Positions 36,724 through 49,781 of a stretch of DNA of 64,000 bases are shown piece by piece (the first letter of the stretch is position 1; each line of letters starts with the position of its first letter). The notes beneath the pieces were generated by a model. The model searched no databases and was not told the origin of the DNA. It saw only the letters and a list, made by a program, of their open reading frames with translations. The position numbers were made by a program, and so were the translations under genes. This stretch comes from Moelleriella libera RCEF 2490 (taxonomy: Eukaryota > Ascomycota > Sordariomycetes > Hypocreales > Clavicipitaceae), in contig AZGY01000018.1 in assembly GCA_001636675.1 (NCBI GenBank), positions 249,527 to 313,526 of the forward strand, written 5' to 3'.

Positions 36724-39700
36724 ATCGAATTGATGAACGATAAACGGGTGACAAAAAGCCTATTTTTGGCGGTCTTGTGATGTTTTCACAATGGGTGACT
36801 ATTTTGACTGTAACGACAGATTTTTGAAGGACGGCCAACCCTCTCTGCAAGGCGGGTCCCGAGGAGGGCAGGGGCTGTGAGCGTTGGTGCGAATTTGACT
36901 GACTGAGACCAACAAAAAGAGGCCATTCGTGTGCAGTGATGAGCAGAGACCGTGGTTCTTGCCGGCTTCAATGCAGGTGGTGGTATGAGAGAAGGCCTAA
37001 GCCACCAAAAACAGGCCGACGGCAGCGACAAACCTGACGTGAAGCCAAAGGAGGCGGAAGAAAGCCCCAGCAGGAGACGAAGATCGACAATTGCCCCCTG
37101 AAGTTTGATGCCCCTTGAGACGACAGGCACCAAATGGCAGTTCTGGTGAGGTCCCAATACAGGCCAGCAGTCAAGTTACGACAGAGACCAGAATGAGATA
37201 GCCGTGGGTTATCGGCGTCATCGAACCGACAGCGACACGGACCTGATCTCTGCGAGATGAGAAAAATTGATCGCGACTTACAGCCGCTTCTTGGCGAGAT
37301 ACCGATCAGGCGACACCGGGCAAGGAAGTCGGCCGTCAACGACGGGCCGACGGGGAACCAGGGGGAGTCTATCAGGAAGTAGGTGAGCCCAGTTGCTTCG
37401 AGACAGGGAAACCGCACCTTCCACGAGAACTGGGAAAAGGCGGATCGCTTTGACAGACGAAAATCGATACCTCGCACGTGGGCGCAAAAAACTGTAAAAG
37501 GAAGTGCGATGCGGAGAAGGCAAGAATTGTCACAAGAGGACCAGGAACAGTCAAGAGAGGTTTTTTTTTTCCCCCAAGCCAAACCCTTCCCGAGCGTGTC
37601 TGATGCTTAGCTGTTTTGACGTTGTCCAATTAAGTGGCAGGAAACTCGGAAGAGACAATAACGTAAACGATGGCTCCGTCGCGCCTGCGCAATTTGGAGC
37701 GCTAATCCGACAGGGAAAAAAAAACAAGAGATGGGTGACATGTGCTCCTTCCCCGGACTGGGGCAACCCTCCCTACTCTTAAGAGATACGTACCCGACAG
37801 ACGGCCAGGGGGGGTTGCGACGGAAGACTTCCAGTGCTGCAAGTCATGGAAGACACCTTGGTGTCTGGGTGTGGCATGCATGGCACTGGATATTGCCATC
37901 TTGCCCCTATACTGCCCTACTAGATCTTACCACCGCAGCACATCAGTCCTTCACTAACTTCTACAGGGTCGCGACCAACGAGTTTCTAAACCGCGCCATG
38001 GCCCACCGACGAAACAGGTCAGGCTTAGCTCGGCCGGTTTTCTGGGCTCTCCAGTGGCCCTCTCGCCGCCTGCGGCTCATACTACGTCAATCCTATTACT
38101 TGATCGCGGCCTGCGATTGGTGACGTGGACTCGACTTCGATGATTGCCAGCCCACCGTTACGTCTCTCGGCTTATGTCAAGTTTGTCGAGTTCAGAAGAG
38201 GTGCAGCCGACTGGCTGATCACCGTTGGATGGTGTGGCTCGTGATACTTGTCCCGTTCCGGGTTGCCGACGAGCAAAACGCACGTGCAGTACAGCGCAAC
38301 CAGACCCTTGCTGTCAATTTCTGGATATTGGAAATGGACTGTGCGCGCCTCGTCCATGCTCGTCTGTCTCGGGTCTGCGCCGGCCTCCCACATGGTAAGC
38401 CGGAATCCGTCGGCGGTGTCCTATCTGCGGACTGATCCCGTCACAAAGAACCTTGCGTCTTCATGCTTATCACTGCACCCTATCTTGCAGCAGCCAAAGG
38501 TGACGGCGAAAGGGCATTTGCTCGATTGCATGTCAGCAAAAGGTACTCTACGGAGCATCGGCTCGAGCCCCACTGCCCTGCTTAATCAACTGTGCAGCAA
38601 CGTGTTGCTGGTTTGCCCACCATCAGCGCGAATCCATTTGTCAAAGGTATTGACTGTGCAGATTTTGCTCTCGAGTCACCTCGCGCCTTCTGGACTAGGG
38701 TGGTGGATTTGGAGCGTGGCAGTCGTCCTCGCACAACAGCCGAGATGTGTGGCGCCGAGCACCGCATTCTGCTACCGATGTGCCACGTCCAGTGACGATG
38801 TCGAGGAGAAAGCCACCCTCCCCTCCGCCCCCTTCTCGTCAGCGAACATTATCCTCCTGCGAAAGCATTGGTAATTGTCATCGAGATGGCCCGCTATAGG
38901 TGACGGCTGGGGCTTGCTCGCTCACCCTCCGGCTGCCAGGTTTCAGGGTCGCCCATGAGATGCATTGCAGGGAGCGTTAGGCGCTGAGAGGCCCCAGAAT
39001 TGCTTGATCTGACCAACGGAGCCGCCCCTCTGGCTTTTGACTGGCCGGCGCCTTATCACCAAGCCGGATGGAAATCGTCATTCGTAATGAGAAAGCGCAA
39101 CCTTGGCCCGCCAGAGTGCCAGAATGCTCTTTGCTGGGCACCTCCAGTCGGACTCAACGCACCGCATTGCAGGCAAGCAATGACTTCCCGACAGGAACCG
39201 GAAACCCAAATCCTGTCTCCATCCCAAGCCTTCGCAAGCCCCCCTCTTTCCCACTCCTACTTTACGTTTGCCCTTCGCGCGAGTGTTGCCGGCCATGGGG
39301 TCACAGTACCGTCTCCATTACCAAATCGAAAGGCCTTTTTCATTTGCGATGTGAACCGCCGTTTCGCTTGACGTAATGTCTTCTAAAGCACGCAATGTGT
39401 TGAGTCAGGTCGTTCGGCCCTTTTACGCAATGCGCACCATGCTTGGCACCTAGCAGCATTCAAATTGTTTTCGTTCTATTCATTAATAGTATCGCAAAAC
39501 TTTCCCGCACGTCGCAGAATGGCGATCATGGTTTGTGGCGGGAAAAAATTATTCATGACATGGACTTGATCATGGCATTCGAAATGCGTCGACCCTCCGC
39601 CTCCTCAATCACGAAATGAGCACAAATGGTTCCTTTCGCCCTGTCCGTCATGTTCAGAAATCGCCCTGTTCTTTGTGTTGAGAACTCCCTCATCGACCGG

Positions 39701-40338
39701 TGTCAAATGTCCCCGCAGCCTTGACACACAACTTCTTTCTTCGGTCGCGTCGCGGAAGATCCATTCACGGCCGCGACAACAAAATTTCTGCCGATTCCAG
39801 ACACGAAGACCGCCTCGTGACTACGCTCCTTGCTCAATGGCATTGAGAAATGCGAAAAAAAAATTCAATGTCGAAGCATCTGGGACCTGATGAGCAACAG
39901 ATCTAAGATAAGTCGCCCAAGGAGCTGGATGTAGGCCCTCAAGAACCGACCGAATCAAGGCTGCGTCCCAGGCAGCTTCGGCTACCATTGTGCCATATTG
40001 GCTCAGTCTCATGATGCGGCGGTCTTCTGTGCTAGCTCGAGCCACGATGGCCTGCCAAGAACGCATGTTACCATTACCATACTATTTGACGTTCCAGAGC
40101 AAACCAAGTGCTCAGAAAGCGGCTCTTCCACGATTGAAAAGCACGATCTCCCACTGGGAGTCAGAGCGAGCCAATTGTCAGGTAGCCGTGTTTAGTCGTC
40201 GCGCAACGAGATTTGAGCCCCAGAGAGCCGAGTTTCTGGTCGCAGATGCTAGTGAGAATCTCTGTTGCAGGACATTTGCTCCCATCTCTGGTTTGGCAGA
40301 TACATGATGAGAGGCATGCTTGGTGTTGCTCCTCTCTG
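36724..40338. other. Gene-free interval upstream of the Zn2Cys6 regulator
   Basis: About 3.6 kb without a supportable gene. The left part holds the regulator's promoter. The right part is 3' of the acetyltransferase gene. The longest open frame (38248-38874, plus) has no motif and Ser/Leu-heavy composition like out-of-frame DNA. Short T and A runs occur near 37561 and 37715. Confidence 0.45.
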
Positions 40339-41255
40339 CTAGTCTGTTGCTTGCACCAATGGCGGTGTCCACACCATGCATTCCTCCAGATATATCTGCG
40401 TCCTGTCACTAGAACCACGCGGTGGGAGCATCATCTGCAGCTGCCGCCGAATTTCGAAGCCCAATTTCTTATAAAATGGTATTGCCGTCATCACTGCTTC
40501 TAGGACGATAGGCTTGCCGGCAGAGGCCGCCATATCTTGGAGTTCGGTAAGCAGTGTTGATGCTGCGCCATGGCCAGCCCATCTAGGATCAGTGCATATG
40601 AAGGTCACATCTGCCCCAGGTGTTACATTCATGGCTGCTGTCAGTATTGCAGTCAAGTCGGGCATTAAAAATGGTGGGAACTAAGAAGTTACTGGTGACA
40701 CACTATCGGAGGACGCCCGGCGCGTTATGCGACATCAGTCCGAAAAGTATGCGAAACCGTGAGAACAGTAGCCAAGGGTGAAATGCAAGTGAGGAGTAGC
40801 AACAAAGTGGAAGACGACCGGCTCAAGAATTGAATCCCCACAAAGCGAAAGGAAACCAACTTACGAAAGTAGCCATTTCTATGCTGCTCCGTGATGCTCT
40901 TCCGTGCCTCTGCTGCAAGAGTGCTGTATTCGTCGAGGATTTGTCTCCCACAATACTCAGGCCACTCGTCTGCGATGGCCGCAAGTTCTCCCCCGGGACC
41001 GTATTCCGACCACTTCAAGAAGCCAACCGTCTCTTCACTGTGTGAATGCCGAGCGATCAAGACGCCTTTGTCCGAGTCACTGATATGTTGAAGGGTATTT
41101 CGGGCGATCCAGCTGTGGAAATACTCCAAAGCCTTCGGGTTCGGAAATTGTGCGTGCGTGAGGAGGTTCTGATCCATGGCGCGAAGGTGGATGTCGGCAA
41201 CGACACTGGCATCGTCCACGAGGGGAATGACAATGATGAAACTGGGTTTGGCCAT
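40339..41255 (-). CDS. GNAT-family N-acetyltransferase
   Basis: Predicted 220-residue acetyl-CoA-dependent acetyltransferase with unknown substrate. Exon 1 is 41255-40865, from MAKPSFIIVIPLVDDASVVA. Exon 2 is 40610-40339. The fold's motif A is split by the intron: VTFICTDPRWAGHGAAS, whose RWAGHGA matches the R/Q-x-x-G-x-G/A pyrophosphate loop. Motif B follows as IVLEAVMTAIPFYKKLGFEI. The 254-bp intron is long for this window and fuses NGYF to HVTFICTD; a small extra exon inside it is possible. It lies 310 bp downstream of the tyrosinase gene on the same strand. Small-molecule GNATs of this kind occur both alone and in secondary-metabolite loci, and nothing here settles which. Confidence 0.8.
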
Positions 41256-41565
41256 GTTGAATGCACAATGACGATTATTGATACAATTGCCGAAAAGCAA
41301 TGCGTGCCTCGCTTCTGCAGCGTGTGGAAGGAAGCTGTTGCGAAAATCATGTGACTAGATGATTCGCTTGTGGCTCGTGAGACTCCACAAGCAAAGTCCA
41401 AGTTGACAACACCCTCTACGCACGTCAAGCATTTTCGGCTTATTGTGTCTATTCAATGTGGAAAGAATTACTAATCTCAGCCAACCACGACTGTGAGGCC
41501 TATCATTCTGTTGAAGTGAAATGTATATACAAGAAATTCCAGCGTTTGTTGATTGGAGCGTCCAG
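41256..41565. other. Short intergenic spacer between tyrosinase and acetyltransferase
   Basis: 310 bp between two genes on the minus strand. It must contain the tyrosinase 3' UTR and the acetyltransferase promoter. No other feature was seen. Confidence 0.6.
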
Positions 41566-43527
41566 CTACTGCGTTGAGTTGCCAGTTGTGGTTGGTCGCT
41601 GTTTGCCCACCACGCCAACAACATGCTTCTTCGACTCTCCTGGCTTAGGAAATTCTGCGTCTGTTTTAGCTGGTTTGACTGACACTTCTTCCAAGGTCAG
41701 CTTAAGACTCTTGACGGAGTCGAGAGGAATCATCGTCCCATCGAGCTTGCGAATTTCCATCGTGATAAGGTGTTCGACTGATCTCATAGTGCCGTTCGAC
41801 GTCGACACCTGCTCGAATGCGTTCATCATCTGGTCATCCAAAGCTACGCTGCCGTGTAGTATGCCCGCCTCGGGAAACTTCATAACGACCACGCTGCCGG
41901 CTGCTTTGCCATTCATCAAAACGTGGACAGAGCAGGGGCGCTCGACCTGCTTGCGGTCCAGCTCGACGCGAGCGAAGTACCGCTTTGTAGCCTTGATGGT
42001 TCGTTTGCCCCAGCTTGAGGCCCATTCTGGTGCGTAGAGCAAGTTCATGAGTCTGACAGCGTCTTGCTGGAGCTGTTCACCAGGCTTGCGCCAGTATTCA
42101 AGACCCTGGTACGTGTATCCGAGACCCTCGATCCCGACAACCTTATTTGAAGTCCATTGCGTCTTGTTCGCGTCATAGAAGGGTTCGAGGGGCGAGTCGG
42201 GTGTGATAACGGCGCCCTCAGGAGTGGAAAAGCGCGACTGACCGTAGTAGGGGGATTTGAATATGGCTTCGGAGGGGTTGATAAATTGCCAGTAAGTCCA
42301 AAGTCGATCAACGTGGGTGTGATGAAGCATACTAAGAAATATTAGAGACGAGAACATCTTGACAAGCAAGTCTGGCGCCTCTACTCACAATAAGGGATCA
42401 AACCCCGAAGTGGTAAGATCCAGAAATTGGCCCTCACAGCCAGCATCCCAATGAATCAGATTGTGCATCTCTTCCAATCCCATACCGTTCTGGCGAGTTG
42501 TAGCAAATTCATCAAAGTTTTGTGAGTACGTAAATGCGTCATACTGGTTCAACTCGTTAGTTTCCACGAGCACAAGTAAGAGAGCTCGTGACTACGAGCA
42601 GGCAACGTACCGTATTTTGTCTCAACCCACGCTGAGCCAGTCTGCTGTTTGCTGAGTCTGGATAGCGTTCTGGGGCAGGGCATCGGGTTGTGCTGGACGT
42701 ACTCGGCGTCCACCCAAATTCGCCCCTCATGGCTGCCTCGGGATAATCGTATTTGTGCAATGGATTGTCGATCGAGACATGTCTGAGTTGATTGCCATTT
42801 GGGACATGAATATCCAAACGACGAGGGACAGTGCAAGGGGGCACGTCAGAATCAGCAGACCAGTCCCAGTATGGAGATCGCAGTGTCTCAGCCGCTTGCA
42901 TATACTCGGTGCGATGATCGTCAGGATATTTCTTGGCTATTCTCTTTGCTTCTTCGATAAGTGCTTGCTCGAAGAGAAGAACAAATGGCCGGTGCCAAGA
43001 CAAGAATATGTTTTCCTAGTGTGACATCATTAGCCTCAAAGTGCCAAGTGATCATCGCGGAAAGCTGAAAACTTACACCATGGGGACAATAGCCTTGCCA
43101 CCCCGTTGCGCGCTCCGGTCCGGCGTTGTTCCACTCAATCCATGGCGCGCCATGGATTCCTGATCATCTTGTCAGCCTTTGCTCAGAAACCCATAATGGT
43201 TGAAATATGTTGACACTGACCAGCGATTTGGAAATACGAAAGCGGATCATGCGCGTCTTTCAGCTGCAAAGATTTCAAGGCTAATAAATACAGTTCCCTA
43301 GGAAGAGACCGCGTCAGTCATTGTATACATGTATGCTTCCAGAACTGGAGGTCCTCTCACCATTGCGGGCCCTTTTTGGCGTACAAATCATTAATGTTCA
43401 TTCTCATTGGAACATCGTTAGACTCCGAATCGATGCTGGCACCAGTGACGGGAATGTGAGATCTGGCCGAAGCTATCAGCGGTGCAAGACCGGCAGCCCA
43501 AACCGTCACGGCCTGTTTGATCTGCAT
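41566..43527 (-). CDS. Tyrosinase (type-3 copper monooxygenase), secretory-type N-terminus
   Basis: Oxidises phenols to o-quinones with a binuclear copper site, for example in melanin formation. Six exons: 43527-43361, 43297-43221, 43159-43077, 43015-42611, 42543-42389 and 42331-41566; introns 57-67 bp. The product is 550 residues. The start MQIKQAVTVWAAGLAPLIASA looks like a signal peptide. CuA ligands are His84 (HGAPW), His108 (CPHG) and His117 (SWHRP). Cys106 two residues before His108 fits the Cys-His thioether of fungal tyrosinases. CuB ligands are His271 and His275 (HNLIH) and the HH pair at 299-300 in FMLHHTHVDRLW. The sequence GCEGQFLDLTTSGFDPLF links them. A beta-rich C-terminal region follows, ending without a membrane span. 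All copper ligands are present, so it should be active. Its physiological substrate is unknown. Confidence 0.93.
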
Positions 43528-46500
43528 GACAGGCAACTTTTCAGATCAGTCCGGAAGAGAGCAAAGGGGATGACCAGTATTGAGATGCGCCTGCCAACAT
43601 CGTCTGAAATTGTTGGGATCAAGACCGTCTTATAAAGTAATCGGCTCTACGCTGTCAACAGGCTGGAAGGCCCGAAACAAGGACAGGTCTGTTAGGCCAA
43701 AGCGGCAGGCCGAGACACCGTGACGCGATCCGACGATGACTATCAACGTGTTGTATATCCACGCCAGGAGAAACCCCGAATAACCACGCCACGCATGCGT
43801 GCGGTGCATGAGCCTACACAGGGGTTCGCTTCCCCCCTCTCTCCCCTGTGACGCCATGGCCGTGAGTTGGTATAACATACGGGCGCGTGTATCTATCTAG
43901 GCGACTACCGCTTCAACCTGGTCGCGTCCCACAGGGTATGGGTTGGGCCGTTCGCGATGGTAGTATGACGAAGTATGTGCAAAAGGCAGTAAGCTACCAT
44001 AGCTGTGAAGTATAGTCAGGGGTGGGCTTATTCGGGGACGACTGGTTCTTGGGGCTGGATCAGCGATGTACAAAAGTCTGGGAGGATCTATAGAGAGAGG
44101 TAGAGAAGAGAGACGCGAGAGGGAAACAGAGAGAGACAGAGAGAGAAAAGGAGAGGGAAAGAGGCAGGCGCAATGGTACCTTCCGAGGCTAGGCAACTGG
44201 GCGAAAGTTTGAGCGAAGACGGTCAGGCACACGATATCGCTCCCCCACATATTTGGTGTGAGTTCCCGACAGACCTGCATAGATGCTACTTGGGGTTTGA
44301 AAGAAGCCGATGTTTGGCAATCGAGTCCCTCACTTTGCTGCGAGCCCACAGCTCAGCCGCGGATGCGATTTGCGCTGCCTGGGGAGCCTTCTCCTGCAAT
44401 TTCACCAACGCCCGGGCGATGAACAGCAGAAGCAAGCTCCGACACCCCGAATCCAGCCGCTCGCTCCCCAAGGTACCTCGATTTTTGCTTGGTAGTGTGA
44501 CACGTCGAGGTCTGTGTGAGTACATGTCTGCTTTTGGACGAATTGTCCCGACCGCGCAGGCTGGCTCAGGAACATCGCAACAGTGCAAAATCTTTGCAGC
44601 AAGGCTCAATCCCTCGGATAATTCGGCTGAGCTCGCAGGTTCACTCCCCCTCCAACGGGCGTCAAACCTGACTTTTCCGGAATGCTACTGACGGGCAGGT
44701 GGCGGGCTCAACTCATCATGCATAGGGCAGAGGTCGAATCCTGGGTATAAAGGCCATGAGCCCAAGAGGCTTGGCTGAATCATACGACAAGCAGCACAAA
44801 CCATCCCGACTTTGGCCCGCATCATGGAATTGTCTTTTCCCGAGTATGTTGGCTCCCCCAAAATGGGACGGGGAACACGAGGCCGCCAAGACGCTGATGG
44901 ATCCATGGTCCCTTTCGTGGTATTAACGCATCGCCAAACCTTAATCGCCCTGCAGCGAGGACACTCCATTATTTGGATACATCTGAGCATTGCTTGTATG
45001 TATCTCGGTCTTGGAAACCCGGCGCCGAACGCCGATTCTTTTTTCTCATAGTTTCCAAATTCATTCTCATAGGGACTGGAGCTCAGCTGCCCAAGCGGCC
45101 AAGCAGTAACTTGGACCGGTAATGAGATGATGGCTCTACTTTTGCCCTGGACAAAGTCGCATTGCGGATCAAGTGCTCATGGAGGCGCACTGCCGGACAA
45201 GGTAGCAATTGGGGACAGTGACGGAGCTGAGCTTAGCTGGGTACCTACTGACCAGTTTCGACAACCTCACCTTTTCCTTCTTCTATTGTTTCTCGCTCTC
45301 TGCAGATCACACCTCCGCTGCCAGGCCCGCCGTTACAATGCCCAGGCACGGCGAGAAAAAAGCAACCACACCAACGACTCAACTGTTCGTTGACGATTTT
45401 GTTTATGTTTCAATTCGCCTCGAGTCGTCGACGACCAGCCGTCCTGGTTGACGTCCGCTCACGGCCCCAGAAAAGCCAGGGTGGTGACAAGATTAAGGGG
45501 GGCATTTGGTGAGTAAACAGGGAGTCCGAATCTTGTTTTCTTTTTCCTCTCCCCTCAGGACTCTTTACATGTGTACATGCACAGTCTCAGGACCGCATGC
45601 ACACATGAGCGGGCAGGGCTCACTCAATCGTTTTACTCCTCTTCCCCTGTGACCGACTGTGCTCAGCTGGAATGCAATGACCCTGTCTCGGTCTCTGTTG
45701 GGGGCGGGGACGTGCAGTCGCATCCCGTTTTCGAGAGGTTTCCTCGAGTCCGTGCCGCGCGTTGCCCGAAGCTCAAGGTTGACGTTACCATTTGACGTAA
45801 ACGGGCAATTTTTACGATGAGCATCTGTTCCACTGGAGAGCCGGAGCAAGTAGAAAATACACTGCTGGTAATTTGTGATAACACGGACGTGTTCGGTTCC
45901 GTCGCCCGTTAGAAGTCGGCGGGCTTTTCACTGGCACCATGAAGAGATCATGGTTCGATTTCAGCTGCATATACCTGTCCAATGCCGATGTAGCATTTCT
46001 CTTGCTCGTCTTTTCGTTTCCTGTTGTATCGTGGTATCGTTGCTTTTCCCCCTTTTCTTTTTTCCTTCTTTCTTTTCCGTCGAGTGCGGCGGTTAGGCAT
46101 TCAGGTTAACCGCAAAATTATGTGGGACTCGCTACCACGCTCTGTCTGTTTTCTTTCCTCAATCTTATTACCCTTTCTGCTTTGTTGACGCGAGGGCGTC
46201 CATTTGGCTATCAAGGGAAAATGCAACGTATTGCTGCAATGGAGATCGTTTGTCTTGCCGGTACTGGCCCGTCCAACCCCCCCATTCACGGAACGTTGGA
46301 TAGCCGGACTGGCGGTAAACCACAGGGAGATGATTTAAAAAGAAAACACAACGAGAGCAGGCCAGTCAGGCCCAAGCCAGTTCCAAAATCATCGGGCAAG
46401 TGCTGAAGGGCCGACGAAAACAAGAGAAGAAAAGCAAAAAGCAATACAGGATCGTGTGGTGCGGCTTTGTGGGGATCAAACAGAGGCAACGTGGGAGAGG

Positions 46501-46901
46501 AGACAGCCGGAACAACAGATCGCTTTGGTGCTCCAATTTGAAAAGGAATCGAGATTTCTCCCGTCAATGACGTTGTACAATGTCGTATTGCTCAATGGAA
46601 TACTTCACTGTTTGCCCTCCCCCCTTCTTTGAGTTCTGCTACTCCATGCAAAGAAATGTCATAAGATGCCATACCTACAAGCCAGATAATCCTGGCTGGC
46701 CAGAAAAGGGGAGAATAGTGCTTTCCTCTCTTTTTGATTGAAAATATTGAGACGCCAAGAGACATAAGGCGAAAACAGAAAAAAGAAAAGGCACCCGAAT
46801 CCAAACCGATCCAAGTCCCGTCTTGATCAAGAACTTCTGAAGGGACATGAAAAACAGAAAGATGCAGGACGACCCGGGCATAAGATACCCCAAACATAAA
46901 A
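43528..46901. other. Gene-free interval between tyrosinase and MCM10
   Basis: About 3.4 kb with no supportable gene. The left end is the tyrosinase promoter and the right end the MCM10 3' UTR. A purine-rich GA stretch lies at 44088-44165. The open frame at 44173-44691 (plus) has no domain and is not called. A GGTCGAATCC-like B-box string near 44729 was checked and rejected as a tRNA. Confidence 0.45.
44088..44165. repeat. GA-rich purine tract
   Basis: A plus-strand run of GAGA, GACAGA and GGAAA units, almost free of pyrimidines, in intergenic DNA. Confidence 0.75.
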
Positions 46902-49413
46902 CTAGATAATGACCAGTTCTGCGTCGTCATCGTCGTCATTGAGTTCTATCCGTTTCTCGGAAAAGTCAAACCCCAGACTCTCCCGACCTGCTTCCCGGAT
47001 GCCCTTCTCAGTAACAAACCGTGTCTTTTTGCGCACCGGGGGAGCTGCAACATCTGCCGCCTCCGCCGCTGCTGCAGGAATAGGCGCCGCGGAATAAGCC
47101 GCTGGACGGTGGTGCAACTTCTCGCCGTCCTTCATCTTCGACAGCTTGCTCTTGAGACTGGAGCCCCATCCGTAGCCCGCTGCGGCCGCCGACGACGACG
47201 ACGAAGCATGAGACTGGGTGGTGCTGCCCACGGTCGAACTGGCCTGAGAGATGCCGGTCGCGGGTCGCTTCCGCTTCACGGGGCTCAGGGTGATGGTCCG
47301 ATCTTTGCTGACGAAGAAGCCCGTAGAGGCGCCGTCGTGGGCTCCTGCTGCTGTAGCTGCAGCTGTCGTTGTTTGACCGGATGGAGCCGCCGCCGCCGTC
47401 TTTCCGCCTGGAGCGCTTTTCGACAGCGTGCTCTGCTCCAGGTGTTCCATGTACTCTCGCCCAGCGCCGGTGCCGATCTTGCCGAGCTTCTTCATCAGCT
47501 CGCGCTCCTTTTCTTTCGCCTCCAGGTTGCGCTGGACGAACTCTGCCCTTTCCTTCTTGTCCGCCGTGGTCAGGTCTTTGCCGTCAATCAGGTCAGCCGC
47601 ACTGTGCGACTTGGCGGCGAACCAATGCGTCTTGGTTTCCCAGTCGTAGTGGCTGTTCGCCTTCTTTTTGCCCCCTCTCTGGCCGCTGCCAAATCTGCCT
47701 TGCCGTGCCTGCCCACCAAACCCCGTCGAGTTCACTTCAAGACGAGTGGATCGCTGTTTGCGAACCGCTTCGTTGGAGTGATACTCGCAGAAATGTGTCT
47801 TTCTCTTGTTCACCCACGATCCGCAGGGTTCACCGTCCTTCCTCACCGATTGACAAAACCCCAAATCCCGGGAGGAGCCAATTTCGAGTATTGTGTCGTC
47901 CCCCGAATTGATGACTAGACTGAAGCGGCCGGTATCCTGCCGGCCAGGGGGTGGAGGCATTGTGCTCGGGTTGAGAATGGCAATTACCGTTCCTGGGACC
48001 AACTTCCAGTAACGGGTAAAGCCAGTACCGAATAGGAAGAGGTCGAGCTCATATTCGAGATCTGTCAATGTGATGACAAGATACTTGCCGCGTTCTTCCT
48101 CCTTTTTATTCATCGATGGCTGATGTGATCGAGGGTCAGATTTGCGTCCCACGACAGCGAATACGACAACATCTTGCTCCACGTCCGGTAAGGAAAAGTC
48201 CGGTGCCTTCACATCTCGGAGAAGGGCTTTCACATCAAGAATCTTCTTGCCAGAAACGTGTCGGGTAACAACGGTATGGGGGAGGATCCGTCTTGACAAA
48301 TGCATGCATGAATAGGCTTCAAAAGATGCTTCCCCGCCCTGCTCATCGACGGACGAATCCGGTGTTGATGTGCTCTGTAAACATGATGACGATGTCTCGG
48401 AGCTATGCCCTGAATGAAGTTGTGGCGCGGTATTGCTTTGAGGGATTCCCGAGGTTGAGGGTGTTGACCTCGCAAGAACCTCATCACGGGTGAAGCTTGG
48501 GGGTGCTAACGGCTCGTCTGGAATGTCAACTGCCCTATTCTTGTAACTTTCCATTTCGTCTTGCCCAATGGTGAAAGCATGGCTCCGCGCGCGTTGAATT
48601 CGTTGTTGCCGTTCGGTCCGTTCGACTTCGGCTCTTCTGACTGAAGCCAGTCTTTCGTTAAACGTCATTGTATGTGATCGCTCGGAAGGCACACCAGGCG
48701 GTTGTAACGACCGAGACCGATGCAGATCGCTCCCACTTTGAGGCGAGCCGCCCGAAGGCCGGCCCTTGAGGTTCGGTGCCCGCTTCAATGAAACGTCCTT
48801 TCCTTTCAGTCCCTTGTCGATGCCCAATAATACCCGGCTAGGGGACTTTTGTTGCTGAAAAAACTGAAGTTTACGCACAGGAGAGGCAGGAATCTGTATT
48901 TCGTTCTGCGGGGCTGGTCGTGAGTTCTCGTCCGCTCCCGGTGTTCGTGCTCGAGCTGAGTGACGGACTGGACTCGACTTGGCGGGATCGGGTTTGGATA
49001 TGGGATTCGGCCCGCTGTCTCTTTGCAAGGCTACCTGCTCTCTCGCCCTGGCATTCTGGAGTTTTTTCAGCTTCAACCGAGCTTGTATTTCCTGTAGTTT
49101 CAGTTGCAATGTTTCTTCGTCCTCTTCCTCCTCGTCGGCCTCGTCAATGTCCTCGGGTAAGAGAATGCCCAGGCCAGCACTGGGTGATGATGTTATCGCG
49201 GCCAGTGCTCGGGCGCTCCTCATGGGCGAAGGGGACGGTGAAGTTCTGTTCATCATCTCCCGATATCGCTGCCGGCCGCCAGGGGTGCCAAGCATGGCCT
49301 CATGGGGAGATCGTGGTGGCCACTGCGGCCCAGAGTCTGCCCGCCACCTGTATTAGCCCATTGAAACACGACCAAACAGACCGGACCGTTCTGCGGTCCC
49401 TACCTGGTGCCAT
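46902..49413 (-). CDS. MCM10: MCM10 DNA replication initiation factor
   Basis: Nuclear replication factor that binds DNA, the MCM2-7/CMG helicase and DNA polymerase alpha. Two exons: a 10-base first exon (49413-49404) and 49336-46902, intron 67 bp. The splice gives MAPDSGPQWPPRSPHEAML, restoring a WPPRSP N-terminal motif. The product is 814 residues. A coiled acidic stretch (DEADEEEEDEETLQLKLQEIQARLKLKK) is followed by a basic linker and then the OB-fold region (YLVITLTDLEYELDLFLFGTGFTRYWKLVPGTVIAI, read in two parts). Next comes the zinc element C-x9-C-x11-C-x2-H at about 496-521, containing GSWVNKRKTHFCEYH. The C-terminal third is Ala/Ser-rich and basic and ends ELNDDDDDAELVII. It is divergent with RNase H2B across 467 bp containing two MluI cell-cycle boxes. 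Confidence 0.93.
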
Positions 49414-49744
49414 CTTCCGATACTGTGCACCACGAAGCTGGCGGTAGCAGGATGAGTATCGTCGCAATTTCGAGGTGATCGAAGCTGCATGCCCATTCAC
49501 CGGGCTACGGCCTTGGGGCGATTCGAGCCATGCAGCTGGCGCAGGATCCGAGTAATCGAAATCGTCAACAATCCAAAGACGAGATCTTTGACCGGGCTGG
49601 CAGCGCTGGTCAGGGCCCAGATGGACAAAGTACAATGAACAAATGAATTAGGTGTGATGCGACCAGGTGTGCTAGCGCATGGGTCGGATGGAGAAACCCA
49701 ATCGGTGTCACCACCTTTGCACAGAACGCGCTCCACCGAGATCG

Positions 49745-49750
49745 ACGCGT
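49745..49750. promoter_or_regulatory. ACGCGT MluI cell-cycle box (distal)
   Basis: Palindromic MBF (Mbp1/Swi6) consensus in the MCM10/RNase H2B promoter, 131 bp before the RNase H2B start and about 330 bp before the MCM10 start. Sequence match only. Confidence 0.55.
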
Positions 49751-49775
49751 CTCGGACCCTTGCAGCCAACTTATC

Positions 49776-49781
49776 ACGCGT
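49776..49781. promoter_or_regulatory. ACGCGT MluI cell-cycle box (proximal)
   Basis: Second MBF consensus, 31 bp from the first, or about three helical turns, so both could be bound on the same DNA face. Sequence match only. Confidence 0.55.

Noticed and set aside
38248..38874. 208-codon open frame on the plus strand
   Set aside because: Ser/Leu-rich without any recognisable block; could not be extended by plausible introns.
44173..44691. 172-codon open frame on the plus strand
   Set aside because: No family resemblance; begins within a purine-repeat flank.
44700..44760. tRNA-like B-box string (GGTCGAATCC) near 44729
   Set aside because: No matching A box, acceptor stem or cloverleaf could be folded around it by eye.
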